NCBI RefSeq assembly: GCF_011050415.1
Contig: NZ_DRFS01000019.1
Coordinates: 1 to 64,000, forward strand
Length of the DNA: 64,000 nt
From: Halomonas sp.
Lineage (GTDB): Bacteria > Pseudomonadota > Gammaproteobacteria > Pseudomonadales > Halomonadaceae
Direction: 5' to 3'
A program made the translations under genes and the position numbers. Shown here piece by piece: positions 35,688 to 44,951 of the stretch; position 1 is the first letter of the stretch; each line of letters starts with the position of its first letter. The notes under the pieces are model-generated. The model searched no databases. It was not told the DNA's origin and worked only from the letters and a program-made list of their open reading frames with translations.

Positions 35688-35726
35688 GCTGGTTATCAAA
35701 ACTGGTTATTAAAACTGGTTATTAAA
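35688..35726. repeat. Three tandem copies of a 13-bp unit
   Basis: The unit ACTGGTTATTAAA occurs at 35701-35713 and 35714-35726, with a near copy (GCTGGTTATCAAA) at 35688-35700. It spans the dctM stop and the intergenic gap before the dipeptidase gene. On the coding strand it reads as repeats rich in TAA stops, so its copy number changes spacing without altering either protein. Confidence 0.85.
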
Positions 35727-36996
35727 ACTGAGTAGGCAGCCACAGCGACAGCGGTGGAAATAGGATTAATAGAATAAGCACCGCAATTGCCGTCAGCACA
35801 AAGGGCCAAATAGTTCTGAACAGCGACACTATCTCTAGCCGACTGACTGCGGCGGCCACGAACACACAGGCGCCCAGCGGTGGCGTGATTAAGGCAATAG
35901 TAATGTTCAGCGTGATGATGACGCCCAGGTGAATGGGGTCGATACCTGCCATCATAGCGACTGGCGCAAAGATAGGCGTCAGTAGCATCAACGCCGACAC
36001 CTCCTCCATAAACATGCCCGTTATAAAGGTGATAGCACTAAGTAGCAGTAGGATTAATACTGCGTTATCTATATAAGGAGATAAGAGTGAGACAAATTGG
36101 GCGGGCACTTGAGCATAGGAGAGCAGCCAGCTAATCGTCGCCGAGGCCGCCATGATTAGAAAAATTGCTGAAGTTAAGCGTGCCGTATCGAGGATGGCTT
36201 GCCAGCACTCTTTAAAGCGTAACCCGCCCAGCACAAAGCCACACAGGGCTACATATAGCGCTGTCAACGCGCCTGACTCTGTCGGCGTAACGAAGCCAAG
36301 CACGATGCCTGCAACGATGATGAAGGGTGCAACCAGAGCGGGGAGTGCGGCTAAGAAGGCTACTCCAAGTTGACCGATTGAGGGTAATTGACCGCTTTTG
36401 GGTAATCGATGACGCCAGGCATACCAGGCGTTCATGCCCATAAAGGCAACACCCAGCAGCAGTCCCGGCACGACGCCTGCCAGAAATAGATCGCCTACCG
36501 AGGTGTTGGTCAGTGAAGCGTAGAGAATCATAAAGATACTAGGCGGAATAATCGGGCCGATTAATGAACTACCGGCGGTCAACCCAGCGGCAAAGGCCCG
36601 TGAGTAGCCCTCCTTCTCCATGGCAGGTACTAACAGCGACCCCAGTGCCGAGGTGTCCGCCACCGCTGAGCCATTGACGCCAGCGAAGAAAACGCTCGAC
36701 ACCACATTGACGTGGCCCATGCCGCCCCGTAAATGCCCGACTATCAGGCGGGCGAAACCCATTAAACGCTCGGTTAAGCCGCTGACATTCATTAGGTTGC
36801 CAGCAAAGATGAATAGCGGAATAGCCATCAAGGAGAATACATTGATACCGCTAAAGAATTGCTGAGGCAGCATACGCGGAATCATCGAGGGGTCGACAAA
36901 AAGAAAGCCCACTATCGCCGTGGTAAGCAGTGCGATGAACAGGGGCAGCCCAAGCAAAACGTGGCCGAGGAAAACCGCCAGCATAGTCACAATCAT
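35722..36996 (-). CDS. dctM: TRAP transporter large permease (DctM family)
   Basis: A 424-residue polytopic subunit. DctM signatures are NVFSLMAIPLFIFAGNLMNV near residue 52, VFFAGVNGSAVADTSALG near 105, GPIIPPSIFMILYA near 150, FVTPTESGALTALYV near 230 and LITPPLGACVFVAAAVS near 375. It overlaps dctQ by four bases (ATGA). It is the third TRAP system of the window and differs clearly in sequence from the other two, so a different substrate is likely. Confidence 0.93.
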   Translation of the reverse strand: MIVTMLAVFLGHVLLGLPLFIALLTTAIVGFLFVDPSMIPRMLPQQFFSGINVFSLMAIPLFIFAGNLMNVSGLTERLMGFARLIVGHLRGGMGHVNVVSSVFFAGVNGSAVADTSALGSLLVPAMEKEGYSRAFAAGLTAGSSLIGPIIPPSIFMILYASLTNTSVGDLFLAGVVPGLLLGVAFMGMNAWYAWRHRLPKSGQLPSIGQLGVAFLAALPALVAPFIIVAGIVLGFVTPTESGALTALYVALCGFVLGGLRFKECWQAILDTARLTSAIFLIMAASATISWLLSYAQVPAQFVSLLSPYIDNAVLILLLLSAITFITGMFMEEVSALMLLTPIFAPVAMMAGIDPIHLGVIITLNITIALITPPLGACVFVAAAVSRLEIVSLFRTIWPFVLTAIAVLILLILFPPLSLWLPTQF

Positions 36997-37508
36997 AGGG
37001 AGTCCTCAACGGTTTTGCATGGAGTGTCCTCGACGGTCTTGAGCGGCGCAGGGCCATAGAGAAGCGCATGCCAAGCCAGTAGCAAAAAGCCAATGGGTAG
37101 CGAGAGTAGAGGCACCGTACGGCTAATGCCGAGTCCGGACGTGGTAAACATGCTGACCGAAAGTGCATAGCGATAGCTTACCCATGCACCCCCTGATGCA
37201 ATTGTCAGGGTGAGTAGCCATTGGTACACATTGAGCAAACGAGCGAAAGGTGTGGGCAGTAGTTTCTCTAACAAGCCAACGCGCATGTGGCCCCCTTCCG
37301 ACCAGACGACGCCAGCCGCGAGCATAACGGTGGCGATGATCAAAAAGCGTGAGAGCTCATCTGTCCAGATCGGCGCGCCACCGGCGATATAGCGGGCAAA
37401 CACCCCAAACAGAATGGCAGCAATATTGAGGGATAGTAGCCCGCCCGCCAGGGTCAGCGTAATAGGGCGGCTGATATCAAGTAGACGGGATCGAAGTGTA
37501 TTAAACAT
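36993..37508 (-). CDS. dctQ: TRAP transporter small membrane subunit (DctQ family)
   Basis: A 171-residue protein with four predicted helices. The family block IWTDELSRFLIIATVMLAAG lies near residue 45, with GGHMRVGLLEKLLP after the second helix. The last 20 residues repeat a short phrase (KTVEDTPCKTVEDSL), a small coding duplication at the C-terminus that is not part of the family domain. GGAAGG precedes the start. Confidence 0.9.
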   Translation of the reverse strand: MFNTLRSRLLDISRPITLTLAGGLLSLNIAAILFGVFARYIAGGAPIWTDELSRFLIIATVMLAAGVVWSEGGHMRVGLLEKLLPTPFARLLNVYQWLLTLTIASGGAWVSYRYALSVSMFTTSGLGISRTVPLLSLPIGFLLLAWHALLYGPAPLKTVEDTPCKTVEDSL

Positions 37509-37566
37509 GGCAGCCTTCCATGAAGCACAGAAACGATAAGCACTAGAACATTAAACATAGAAAATG

Positions 37567-37589
37567 GGGGCCGGTAAGTTGCCAGCCCC
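37567..37589 (-). terminator. Hairpin between dctP and dctQ (minus strand)
   Basis: On the minus strand GGGGCTGG pairs with CCGGCCCC (one G-U pair) around a 7-base loop, followed by CATTTTC. It lies 27 bases after the dctP stop and upstream of dctQ. Partial termination or mRNA stabilisation is the likely effect. Confidence 0.55.
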
Positions 37590-37615
37590 TTTCGTAGCAA
37601 CGGTGTGAGCAGCCG

Positions 37616-38683
37616 TTAGTCGAGCAGATCGCTCATACCCGCATCTTCCAGTGCCATATCTATCCAGCGTTGCTCGATATCTCGCTCCCCTAGCCACTCA
37701 AGATATGCGGGTTGGCCAATATCGCGGAAAGCGGTGAGCTCCTCTTCGGAAGGACGAACCACCTCCATGCCTTGCTCTTCCAGGTAGGCAATCCGCGCTT
37801 CTACCTGCTCCTCGTTGTGTTCACGGGCATTGCGATTAGCTTCGGCGACGGCCTCCATAAAGGCATTGCGAAGCTCATCATCCCAACCTGCAATCATTTC
37901 GCTGTTGCCCACCAGAAACTGGTTGGAGTACTGGATGTTGGCCAGGGTCAGGTAGTCCTGTACTTCGAAGAGGCTGCCCAGGATGATATACATCGGTGGG
38001 TTCATCTGACCGTCAGCCACGCCCGTGCGCAATGCCATGTAGGTTTCGGTCCAGGGAATCGGCGTGCCGGATGCACCAAAAGATTCATAGAGCGCTACTT
38101 GGCTGGGATCCATGGCCCGGAAACGTAGCCCTTCAAAGTCGTCAGGGTGGCTGATAGGCCTTTCGTTATTGGTGAACGCTAAAAAGCCCCCCTCTTCAAC
38201 AACCGCCAGCATGTCGATACCGGCGCGCTCTTGCAGAGCCCTGCTGACTTCCTGCCAATATTCGCCTTCGTCGAAGAAGCTGCGTGCCGCGTCAAAGTCG
38301 TCGAACAGAAACGGAATGGCGCTGACGAATATCTCATCAACAAGAGGGGAGACACCCGCAAACGACGCTACGTTGAGCATCGGCGTGTTCATGGTCTGCT
38401 CCATGCGCTCCTGCTCTTCGCCCAGCATGCTGTTGGGGTATAGCGCTAACTCGACCTGGTTGTCGGTCTTCTCCTCTACCAGTTCCTTTAGGTTGGTGGC
38501 GAAGACGTGGACAGCATTCTTTTCCGGGTCAGGGGCACCGTTGTAACTCAGATTAATCGTGGTCGCCGCAAAGCTGTTCCCTGCCATCAATGCAGAGCCA
38601 ATCAAGCACGCTGAAATGAGCCGTTTAGGTGTAAACATAGGTTGAGCAAGCCCAAGTTGTTTAAACACAAGCTTATTAAACAT
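37616..38683 (-). CDS. dctP: TRAP transporter substrate-binding protein (DctP family)
   Basis: A 355-residue periplasmic binding protein. AGGAG lies seven bases before the ATG at 38683; from there a long N-region precedes the signal peptide (LISACLIGSALMAGNSFAA, cleavage near residue 40). A second start at 38638 gives a more usual signal length. It has DctP features: LRFRAMDPSQVALYESFG near residue 190 with the carboxylate-binding Arg, and GVADGQMNPPMYIILGSLFE near residue 230 (Met replaces the usual Glu of GQEN/GQD). The operon also encodes a D-Ala-D-Ala dipeptidase. Confidence 0.92.
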   Translation of the reverse strand: MFNKLVFKQLGLAQPMFTPKRLISACLIGSALMAGNSFAATTINLSYNGAPDPEKNAVHVFATNLKELVEEKTDNQVELALYPNSMLGEEQERMEQTMNTPMLNVASFAGVSPLVDEIFVSAIPFLFDDFDAARSFFDEGEYWQEVSRALQERAGIDMLAVVEEGGFLAFTNNERPISHPDDFEGLRFRAMDPSQVALYESFGASGTPIPWTETYMALRTGVADGQMNPPMYIILGSLFEVQDYLTLANIQYSNQFLVGNSEMIAGWDDELRNAFMEAVAEANRNAREHNEEQVEARIAYLEEQGMEVVRPSEEELTAFRDIGQPAYLEWLGERDIEQRWIDMALEDAGMSDLLD

Positions 38684-38809
38684 AGATAGTCTCCTGGTTT
38701 ATTGTCGTGAGCAAGAAGGCGCTAAGGGCGCGTTATTGGATTTATAAGGAGTGCCTACTAGAAGAGTATGTATTGAGGTGTTGACTATGCAATACCTAAA
38801 CTGTGGCTT

Positions 38810-39736
38810 TTATTGCAACAAACGTGGCGCATCGGCCGCGAAAAAGCGCATGCCTTTCTGTAGATGAGCAATACAGGTGGTTGATGCGACCGGCAGTTCT
38901 TGTCCTTTCAGGCTGACAATTTGAGCACGGGTACCATTCATGACCGGATAGTGCATCGGCAGTGTGAAAATTTCGCCACGCTCTATTTCATCCATCACGG
39001 TAAGCTCAGGCATGAACGTAACGCCGATGCCTGAACGGACAAAATTCTTCAACACCGATACAGAGTTGGTATGCAGGCGTGCTTCGAGATGAATCCGCTC
39101 CTGGTGGGCCACCATATTGACCATTTGCCGCATGCCGAAAGGGTTGTCCATCAATGCCAGGGGCCACTCCTTTAAATCATGTAGCGTCACTGGACGATCC
39201 AGCGTAGTTAACGGGTGACTGGGAGGGACAATAACATCGAGCGGCTGACGCGTTTCTACATGGCAGAAAAGCTGCGGGTCTACCGGCGGTGCATAAAGTA
39301 GCGCTATATCCACTTCGCGATCTTTGAGTAACGACATCGCTTCATTGACACCCGCCATGCGGATTTCGACATTGATACCTGCAAACGCTGACATAAAAGT
39401 ACCTAACGGAGCAGCGATCAGATCAGCGATAAATCCTTCTCCCACAGCAATACGCACTTCCCCTTTCGCTAGGCCCTGAAGTGCCATGAGCTGAGAAAGC
39501 ACTGCCTCTTCAGATGCCCGCTGGGCATGGAAGTGATGCACCAGTAGCTGCCCCGCAGCGGTTGCGCGCATACCGCGCCCGTGCCGTTCGCATAACTGCG
39601 TATCCAACTCTTCTTCCAACGCTTTTAATTGACGGCTGATGGCGGATGCATCGACATTTAGATGGGCCGCGGCTCGCCTGAGGGAGCCGCGGCGGATGAC
39701 TTCATTTAGGTAGGTTAATGCACGCTGGTTAAGCAT
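38810..39736 (-). CDS. LysR-type transcriptional regulator
   Basis: A 308-residue LysR regulator with an N-terminal winged helix (RRGSLRRAAAHLNVDASAIS, then RQLKALEEEL) and a type 2 periplasmic-fold effector domain (residues ~90-300). It is encoded just upstream of, and in the same direction as, the third TRAP operon, with 126 bases between. This is not the usual divergent layout, but it makes regulation of that TRAP operon plausible. The HTH wing RHGRGMRATAAGQLLVHHF is typical. Confidence 0.88.
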   Translation of the reverse strand: MLNQRALTYLNEVIRRGSLRRAAAHLNVDASAISRQLKALEEELDTQLCERHGRGMRATAAGQLLVHHFHAQRASEEAVLSQLMALQGLAKGEVRIAVGEGFIADLIAAPLGTFMSAFAGINVEIRMAGVNEAMSLLKDREVDIALLYAPPVDPQLFCHVETRQPLDVIVPPSHPLTTLDRPVTLHDLKEWPLALMDNPFGMRQMVNMVAHQERIHLEARLHTNSVSVLKNFVRSGIGVTFMPELTVMDEIERGEIFTLPMHYPVMNGTRAQIVSLKGQELPVASTTCIAHLQKGMRFFAADAPRLLQ

Positions 39737-39887
39737 AAAACACGCCTGTGGTGGAGTGTTTTATATCTTACCGGAAGCCTGCCCGAACTTGTCATGGTTG
39801 GGACTAGCAATGCATCAAACTCTCCCGCTATCACGTTGTTGCTGGTTTTTAATTCAGGATGTAAATAGTTTTTTAATGTGAGTAGTT

Positions 39888-40563
39888 TTACGCGATCAGT
39901 TTTAGCATGGAAGGCCACCATAGTCGTGAACGCTTATTCCACGGGTTGGGCACGCTCAATGATTGCCGTGCAATCCAGCCCTGTAACGCCAGGGCCATGC
40001 CGTCCGCCAGCTGGCGGGCACGGTACTGGAGCGCTTGGGTATCCTGCATCTGCCGCTGTCATTGGTAGATAAAGCGGTCAAGATTCGCATCAGCGCCTTG
40101 TGCATTGGCAAGTTCAGCGAAGTAGGTGTCGAACTCCTCGGGCTGTTTTTCAATCGCGCGCAGGCTATCCAGACACTGCACATTTCCACTTCCTTCTCAG
40201 ATGGCGTTGATAGGCGATTCGCGAAAAAGGCGCGCCGTTATGTGAGTCTCCATTACGCCGCTACCTTAAATCGATCCGATGCCCTTGCTGGTCATGGGTC
40301 ACCAACTGTGGTGGATAGCGATTAGCATCAAACCCCAAAGCGATAGCTTTGGCAGAGCCTGCCCAAAAGCCAAACGTCTTGAGAGAGGTGTCGTCCGTTA
40401 TCCCTTCACGTTTGACGCCTTCTTGAAGCACGCGATCAGCGGTGTAGCTGTTGTAGTTCTCAAGCGGCGGCGGTTGGTTTTCCACCCGGTGAGTGCTGGC
40501 GAGAAGCTTATCGGCAAGTGGATAGGGCTGCGTCATGATGATCACCGTCGATATGGCGAGCAT
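39888..40563 (-). pseudogene. Decayed AidB-like acyl-CoA dehydrogenase
   Basis: Two parts of one gene survive. Positions 40563-~40265 encode the N-terminus of the AidB-type acyl-CoA dehydrogenase family (NQPPPLENYNSYTADRVLQE, then LVTHDQQGHRID). In another frame, ~40230-39888 encodes its C-terminus (RLFRESPINAI-stop-EGSGN, then CLDSLRAIEKQPEEFDTYF and QALQYRARQLADGMALALQ). The conserved Trp of the IWEGSGN motif is a TGA at 40199-40197, and a second in-frame TGA lies at 40061-40059. Roughly 950 bases of the middle (FAD and catalytic regions) are gone, since the family is about 540 residues. No mobile element marks the deletion. Confidence 0.8.
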
Positions 40564-40723
40564 GTCGTTTAAATGAACGCTTTATAGCCTCTATAGTAGT
40601 TGCATGGTTGAGAAGGCGCTAAAAAGATGGGGGGTAAAGCAGAGAGAATCTGTTCTGTTTTGCTCAGCCAGCGTATTTAACCGACAATGCCAAGCTTATC
40701 CTTCTCAGCCTTGGGTACTATCA

Positions 40724-41032
40724 ATGCAAGCAAACGCAATGCAGGCAAACGGATTTTTTGACGAAATAGGCGAGACCATTGGCGAAGCAATCCGCGTGAT
40801 GGTTGAGTTCTTATTGGGCATATTTACCAATTTCTTTGGTGCCTTTGGCGATTTTATCGATGGCTTAACCCGTTCTCTGGGAATCAACGACTCTTTTTTT
40901 AGCATTGCCGTGCTGGTCATTGGCCTATTGATTCTGTTCGGCGGCGTGCGTGCATTTCTGCGCGGCTCGCTGATAGGGGGTATATTTCGTACCTTATTGG
41001 GGCTGTTTATTCTCTCGTGGTTGATGATGTAG
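40724..41032 (+). CDS. Small membrane protein of unknown function
   Basis: A 102-residue protein. An amphipathic N-terminal part (FFDEIGETIGEAIRVMVEFL) is followed by FGAFGDFIDGLTRSLG and two hydrophobic segments (residues ~60-80 and ~88-102). No family was recognised. The start at 40724 is uncertain: the frame opens at 40604 and ATGs occur at 40724 and 40739 without a clear ribosome site. It is flanked by the acyl-CoA dehydrogenase remnant and an HPP protein. Confidence 0.55.
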   Translation: MQANAMQANGFFDEIGETIGEAIRVMVEFLLGIFTNFFGAFGDFIDGLTRSLGINDSFFSIAVLVIGLLILFGGVRAFLRGSLIGGIFRTLLGLFILSWLMM

Positions 41033-41158
41033 TAAAGGGTGGCTTTACCTTTGAAGTAGCGCCCTTGAGCCAGTTTCATCAAGGGCATGATGGATTGTCA
41101 TTTGCTTATTTGGTGCATTTTGTCATCATTTGCACTTATTTTGTGCAAAGCGAGTGCA

Positions 41159-41686
41159 ATGAAAACCTATCTTGGCAAGATGCGGGGTCAACGAATTAAG
41201 CGCGCCCGAGTGGGTTGGCAGGATGCGCTGTGGTCATGGATCGGCGCTTTTAGCGGTATGGCGGTTATCTGCTGGTTAAGCTCGGCTTGGCTCTCGCAAC
41301 AACTGCTGATCGTAGGCTCCTTCGGGGCGACGTCAGTGCTTATCTATGCTGCTCCTGAAAGTCCCTTTGCTCAGCCAAGCCACGTGCTATTTGGCAGCGT
41401 GCTATCCGCAGGTATCGGCGTCGCTTGCTACCAACTGCTGGGGGCAACACCGCTCTCAATGTCTCTTGCCGTATCGCTGTCGATACTGGTTATGCAATTG
41501 ACTCACACGGTACATCCACCGGGAGCGGCGGCTGCGCTGATTGCGGTAGGCGGCGGAGCTAGCATCCACCAACTGGGTTGGTGGTACCCGCTGTTACCGA
41601 TTGGCGCGGGCAGTGTAGTGATGCTGGTCATCGCCATATTGGTCAATAACCTTGCCCGGCACCGCCGCTACCCGCGCTACTGGTAG
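41159..41686 (+). CDS. HPP family membrane protein
   Basis: A 175-residue integral membrane protein with four to five helices. It contains the HPP motif in THTVHPPGAAAALIAVGG near residue 115 and SFGATSVLIYAAPESPFAQP near residue 55, both defining the family. Some cyanobacterial members act in nitrite uptake; the role in other bacteria is unknown. The ATG at 41159 begins with a short basic cytoplasmic segment. An earlier frame start at 41087 is hydrophobic and less likely. It is convergent with chaC, only two bases apart. Confidence 0.82.
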   Translation: MKTYLGKMRGQRIKRARVGWQDALWSWIGAFSGMAVICWLSSAWLSQQLLIVGSFGATSVLIYAAPESPFAQPSHVLFGSVLSAGIGVACYQLLGATPLSMSLAVSLSILVMQLTHTVHPPGAAAALIAVGGGASIHQLGWWYPLLPIGAGSVVMLVIAILVNNLARHRRYPRYW

Positions 41687-41688
41687 AG

Positions 41689-42261
41689 TTAAAAACGGCT
41701 CAGTTGCTGCTCCAGGTCAAAGATATGCGCGTCTCTCGCGCCTAGTTCACGTAGCGCGGTAGCAAGATTGAGTAAGTACTCTTTGTTAGGGCCACTTGGG
41801 CCATGAGCGCTGGCGATTTGCTGAGCGATATCGGCAAGGGGCGCCTCACCTAGAAAAGCCGGATTGTCCTCGCTGGCCAGATAAATAAGCCCTTCGCTTT
41901 GCTCAGTAGCACCGCCATTCTCATCTAGAAACGTTAGCGGTACTTTTTCCCGCAAATAACCGTTTTTCTCCCGCACATCCAGGGGCGCCAGCACTTCTGG
42001 AGTAATGCGGTAGGCCATGCCGTAGCAAATCGAATCCTTGGCCTGTATTAGCGTCGCCACCCGCCCTGGCGCTTCAGGGGTGCCACGGTGATCGTGGGAG
42101 CCCTGCCAAAAACGTCGCTCCCAGCCATGAATATAAGCCGGGCGGCGCTCTATGTAGGCAAAATCGGCTTTCCATATCAGCGACCCATAGCCGAATAGCC
42201 ATATATCCGCATGGCCCTCGAAGAAGTTTCTTTGCTGATTAAGCGCAGTGGTATCAAGCAT
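41689..42261 (-). CDS. chaC: Glutathione-specific gamma-glutamylcyclotransferase (ChaC family)
   Basis: A 190-residue cytoplasmic ChaC-like enzyme that splits glutathione to 5-oxoproline and Cys-Gly. The family opening IWLFGYGSLIWKADFAY, the RFWQGSHDHRGTPEAPGRVA block near residue 50 and a C-terminal GPSGPNKEYLLNLATALREL region are all present. The catalytic Glu is expected in REKNGYLREKVPL near residue 100. The frame extends to a GTG at 42285. ATG 42261 is chosen on family length, with no strong ribosome site. Confidence 0.88.
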   Translation of the reverse strand: MLDTTALNQQRNFFEGHADIWLFGYGSLIWKADFAYIERRPAYIHGWERRFWQGSHDHRGTPEAPGRVATLIQAKDSICYGMAYRITPEVLAPLDVREKNGYLREKVPLTFLDENGGATEQSEGLIYLASEDNPAFLGEAPLADIAQQIASAHGPSGPNKEYLLNLATALRELGARDAHIFDLEQQLSRF

Positions 42262-42389
42262 CGTTATCAAGCAACATATCGTCACCCATCAACATAGTTA
42301 GTAGCTACTTTTGTAAAACAGCCATCTTATCATGTCATTGGTAATCACTTACTTAACAGCTCATTCAACCCACACTAACAGAGGCAAGC

Positions 42390-43244
42390 ATGCGCGCGAT
42401 TTTTCTGGTCGATAATGGCTCGCTACGAGCGCAGGCAACGCTTAACTTGCGCCACGTAGCGGCACTGCTAAGCGAGCACATAGGTGAAACCGTTCAGGCG
42501 GCTTCGCTGCTGCACTCCAATAAGATTCCCGCGGAAGAGGTTGATGGCATTCCCGCCACGACCCTTGGTCCTGCCGCTGAACGCAGCGCCGAACAAGGGG
42601 CAACGCAGATTATCGTATTGCCGTTCTTTTTTGGTCCCAGTAAAGCATTGACCGGCTACCTGCCTGAACGTATGGCGACACTGCAAGCGCGCTTTCCTCA
42701 CGTGAAAGTACGCGTGGCGCAGCCACTGGTGGATGAGCTGGGGAATAACGACCTGCGCTTAGCCAACCTGCTGGCCGATAACGTGCGTGAAAAGCGTCAG
42801 CCAGGCACTACGCCCCGCGTGGCGCTGGTTGACCACGGCAGTCCAATCCCTGAAGTTACTGCCGTGCGCAACCGCTTAGCGGGGCAGCTTAGTGTGCTGC
42901 TGGGTGATGAAGTAGCCTGTGTCTCGGCTTCCTCTATGGAGCGCCGTGAGGGCGATGAGTACCGTTTTAACGAGCCGCTGTTGGAAAACTTGCTAGCGTT
43001 ACCTGAGTTCAACGCAGGCCCGGTTATCCTGGCAATGCTGTTTCTTTCGCCTGGGCGTCATGCGGGCGAAGGCGGCGATATCGCTGAGATTTGCGCGGCC
43101 GCTGAACAGCATCACCCCGGACTTTCCGTTACGACCACAAAGCTGGTAGGTGAGCATCCAGGTATTGTCGATATTCTCGCCACCCGATTGCGCCAAGCAC
43201 TTGATGATGAACGTTTTCTGCTCGATATCCCCGCAGTCACCTGA
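42390..43244 (+). CDS. CbiX/SirB-like chelatase with two domains
   Basis: A 284-residue protein of the sirohydrochlorin chelatase (CbiX) superfamily made of two related halves. The second half has the canonical opening ALVDHGSPIPEVTAVRN near residue 148, with the metal-site His. The first half opens LVDNGSLRAQATLNL, with Asn where the His is expected. LPFFFGPSKALTGYLPERM (near 75) and AMLFLSPGRHAGEGGDI (near 215) are matching segments of the two halves. It could insert Co or Fe into sirohydrochlorin or be a specialised relative. GAGG precedes the ATG. No tetrapyrrole genes are nearby. Confidence 0.78.
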   Translation: MRAIFLVDNGSLRAQATLNLRHVAALLSEHIGETVQAASLLHSNKIPAEEVDGIPATTLGPAAERSAEQGATQIIVLPFFFGPSKALTGYLPERMATLQARFPHVKVRVAQPLVDELGNNDLRLANLLADNVREKRQPGTTPRVALVDHGSPIPEVTAVRNRLAGQLSVLLGDEVACVSASSMERREGDEYRFNEPLLENLLALPEFNAGPVILAMLFLSPGRHAGEGGDIAEICAAAEQHHPGLSVTTTKLVGEHPGIVDILATRLRQALDDERFLLDIPAVT

Positions 43245-43355
43245 TATGACTAAAGTCTGATGGGTGAATACAGGCCAAATAGCGCGTAGAATCGCGAGCC
43301 TTTCTATTCGTTGTAAGCTGTCGTTACTGACAATGCGCTAACCAGGGCTTCTTTT

Positions 43356-44945
43356 GTGATCGCTACCGCCAATATCACCATGCAGTTTGGGGCTAAGCCC
43401 CTGTTTGAAAATGTCTCCGTTAAATTCAATAACGGCAACCGTTACGGCCTAATTGGTGCTAACGGCTGTGGCAAATCCACCTTTATGAAAATCCTCGGTG
43501 GCGATTTGGAGCCCTCTTCCGGCCAGGTGATGCTGGATAGCAGCACGCGGTTGGGTAAGCTGCGTCAGGATCAGTTTGCGTTTGAAAACGAGCGCGTCAT
43601 CGACACCGTGATCATGGGTAATGTCGAACTCTGGTCAGTGGCTGCTGAGCGTGAGCGTATTTACTCCCAGGCAGAAATGAGCGAAGAGGACGGCATGGCC
43701 GTTGCTGACCTTGAAGTCCGCTTTGCGGAGCTTGATGGTTATACCGCTGAGTCACGCGCGGGCGAACTGCTGCTGGGTTTGGGGATTCCCATTGAGCAAC
43801 ATACCGGCCCAATGAGTGAAGTGTCGCCCGGCTGGAAGCTACGTGTACTGCTGGCCCAGGCGCTCTTTTCAGACCCGGATGTACTGCTGCTGGACGAGCC
43901 TACCAACCATTTGGATATCAACACCATCCGCTGGCTGGAAGATATTCTTAAAGCCCGCAGCAGCACCATGATCATCATCTCCCACGACCGCCACTTCTTA
44001 AACAGTGTCTGTACGCATATGGCGGATCTGGATTACGGCGAGATCACCCTGTTCCCCGGTAATTACGATGATTACATGACTGCTGCCACCGCAGCGCGTG
44101 AACGTCAGCACTCGGATAACGCCAAGAAAAAGGCACAAATTGCCGAGCTACAGCAGTTTGTTAGCCGCTTCTCTGCCAACGCCTCGAAAGCTAAGCAGGC
44201 CACGTCTCGGGCGCGTCAAATCGATAAAATCAAGCTTGAGGATATCAAACCTTCCAGCCGTGTCAGTCCGTTTATCCGCTTTGATCAGGCTAAGAAAATT
44301 CACCGTAACGCCGTCAATGTCGATGCTATTACCAAGAGCTACGATGGCGAGAAGCCGCTTTTCGAGCGGTTTTCCATGACCGTTGAGGCCGGTGAGCGAA
44401 TTGCGATTATCGGCCCTAACGGTATTGGTAAAACCACGCTGCTTAAAACACTGGCCGGTGAGTTACATCCTGATGCTGGCGAAGTGAAGTGGACGGAAGC
44501 CGCTGACGTAGGTGTTTTTGCCCAGGATCACAGCGACGATTTTGCCGTCGATGCGACGCTGTTTGAGTGGATGTCGAGTTGGACCAATGGCGGCGAACAG
44601 GTGGTTCGCGGAGCCCTGGGGAGAATGCTGTTTTCCAGCGATGACATTGGTAAATCGGTGAAAGTGATTTCCGGTGGCGAGCAGGGTCGCATGCTGTTCG
44701 GTAAGTTAATCCTTACTCAGCCCAACGTAATGCTGATGGATGAGCCAACCAATCACCTGGATATGGAGTCTATCGAAGCGTTGAACCTAGCTCTGGAGAA
44801 CTACCCCGGCACGCTGCTATTTGTCAGCCACGACCGCGAGTTTGTCTCTTCACTGGCTACGCGTATTATTGATATGCAGCCGGAAGGCATTGTCGATTTC
44901 AGCGGCAGCTACGACGACTATCTGCGCAGCCAAGGGGTGGTATAA
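43356..44945 (+). CDS. ybiT: ABC-F ATPase YbiT
   Basis: A 529-residue soluble ABC-F protein acting on the ribosome; the E. coli homologue has 530 residues and is very similar throughout. Two ATPase domains are seen: Walker [10 protein letters not shown] near residue 36 and GPNGIGKTT near 350, with DEPTNHLD Walker B boxes in both. The first signature is degenerate (VSPGWKLR) and the second is ISGGEQGR. The linker [20 protein letters not shown] is the ribosome-contacting PtIM region. Translation begins at a GTG. It ends six bases before the convergent zipA-like gene. Confidence 0.95.
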   Translation: MIATANITMQFGAKPLFENVSVKFNNGNRYGLIGANGCGKSTFMKILGGDLEPSSGQVMLDSSTRLGKLRQDQFAFENERVIDTVIMGNVELWSVAAERERIYSQAEMSEEDGMAVADLEVRFAELDGYTAESRAGELLLGLGIPIEQHTGPMSEVSPGWKLRVLLAQALFSDPDVLLLDEPTNHLDINTIRWLEDILKARSSTMIIISHDRHFLNSVCTHMADLDYGEITLFPGNYDDYMTAATAARERQHSDNAKKKAQIAELQQFVSRFSANASKAKQATSRARQIDKIKLEDIKPSSRVSPFIRFDQAKKIHRNAVNVDAITKSYDGEKPLFERFSMTVEAGERIAIIGPNGIGKTTLLKTLAGELHPDAGEVKWTEAADVGVFAQDHSDDFAVDATLFEWMSSWTNGGEQVVRGALGRMLFSSDDIGKSVKVISGGEQGRMLFGKLILTQPNVMLMDEPTNHLDMESIEALNLALENYPGTLLFVSHDREFVSSLATRIIDMQPEGIVDFSGSYDDYLRSQGVV

Positions 44946-44951
44946 GTAGCC

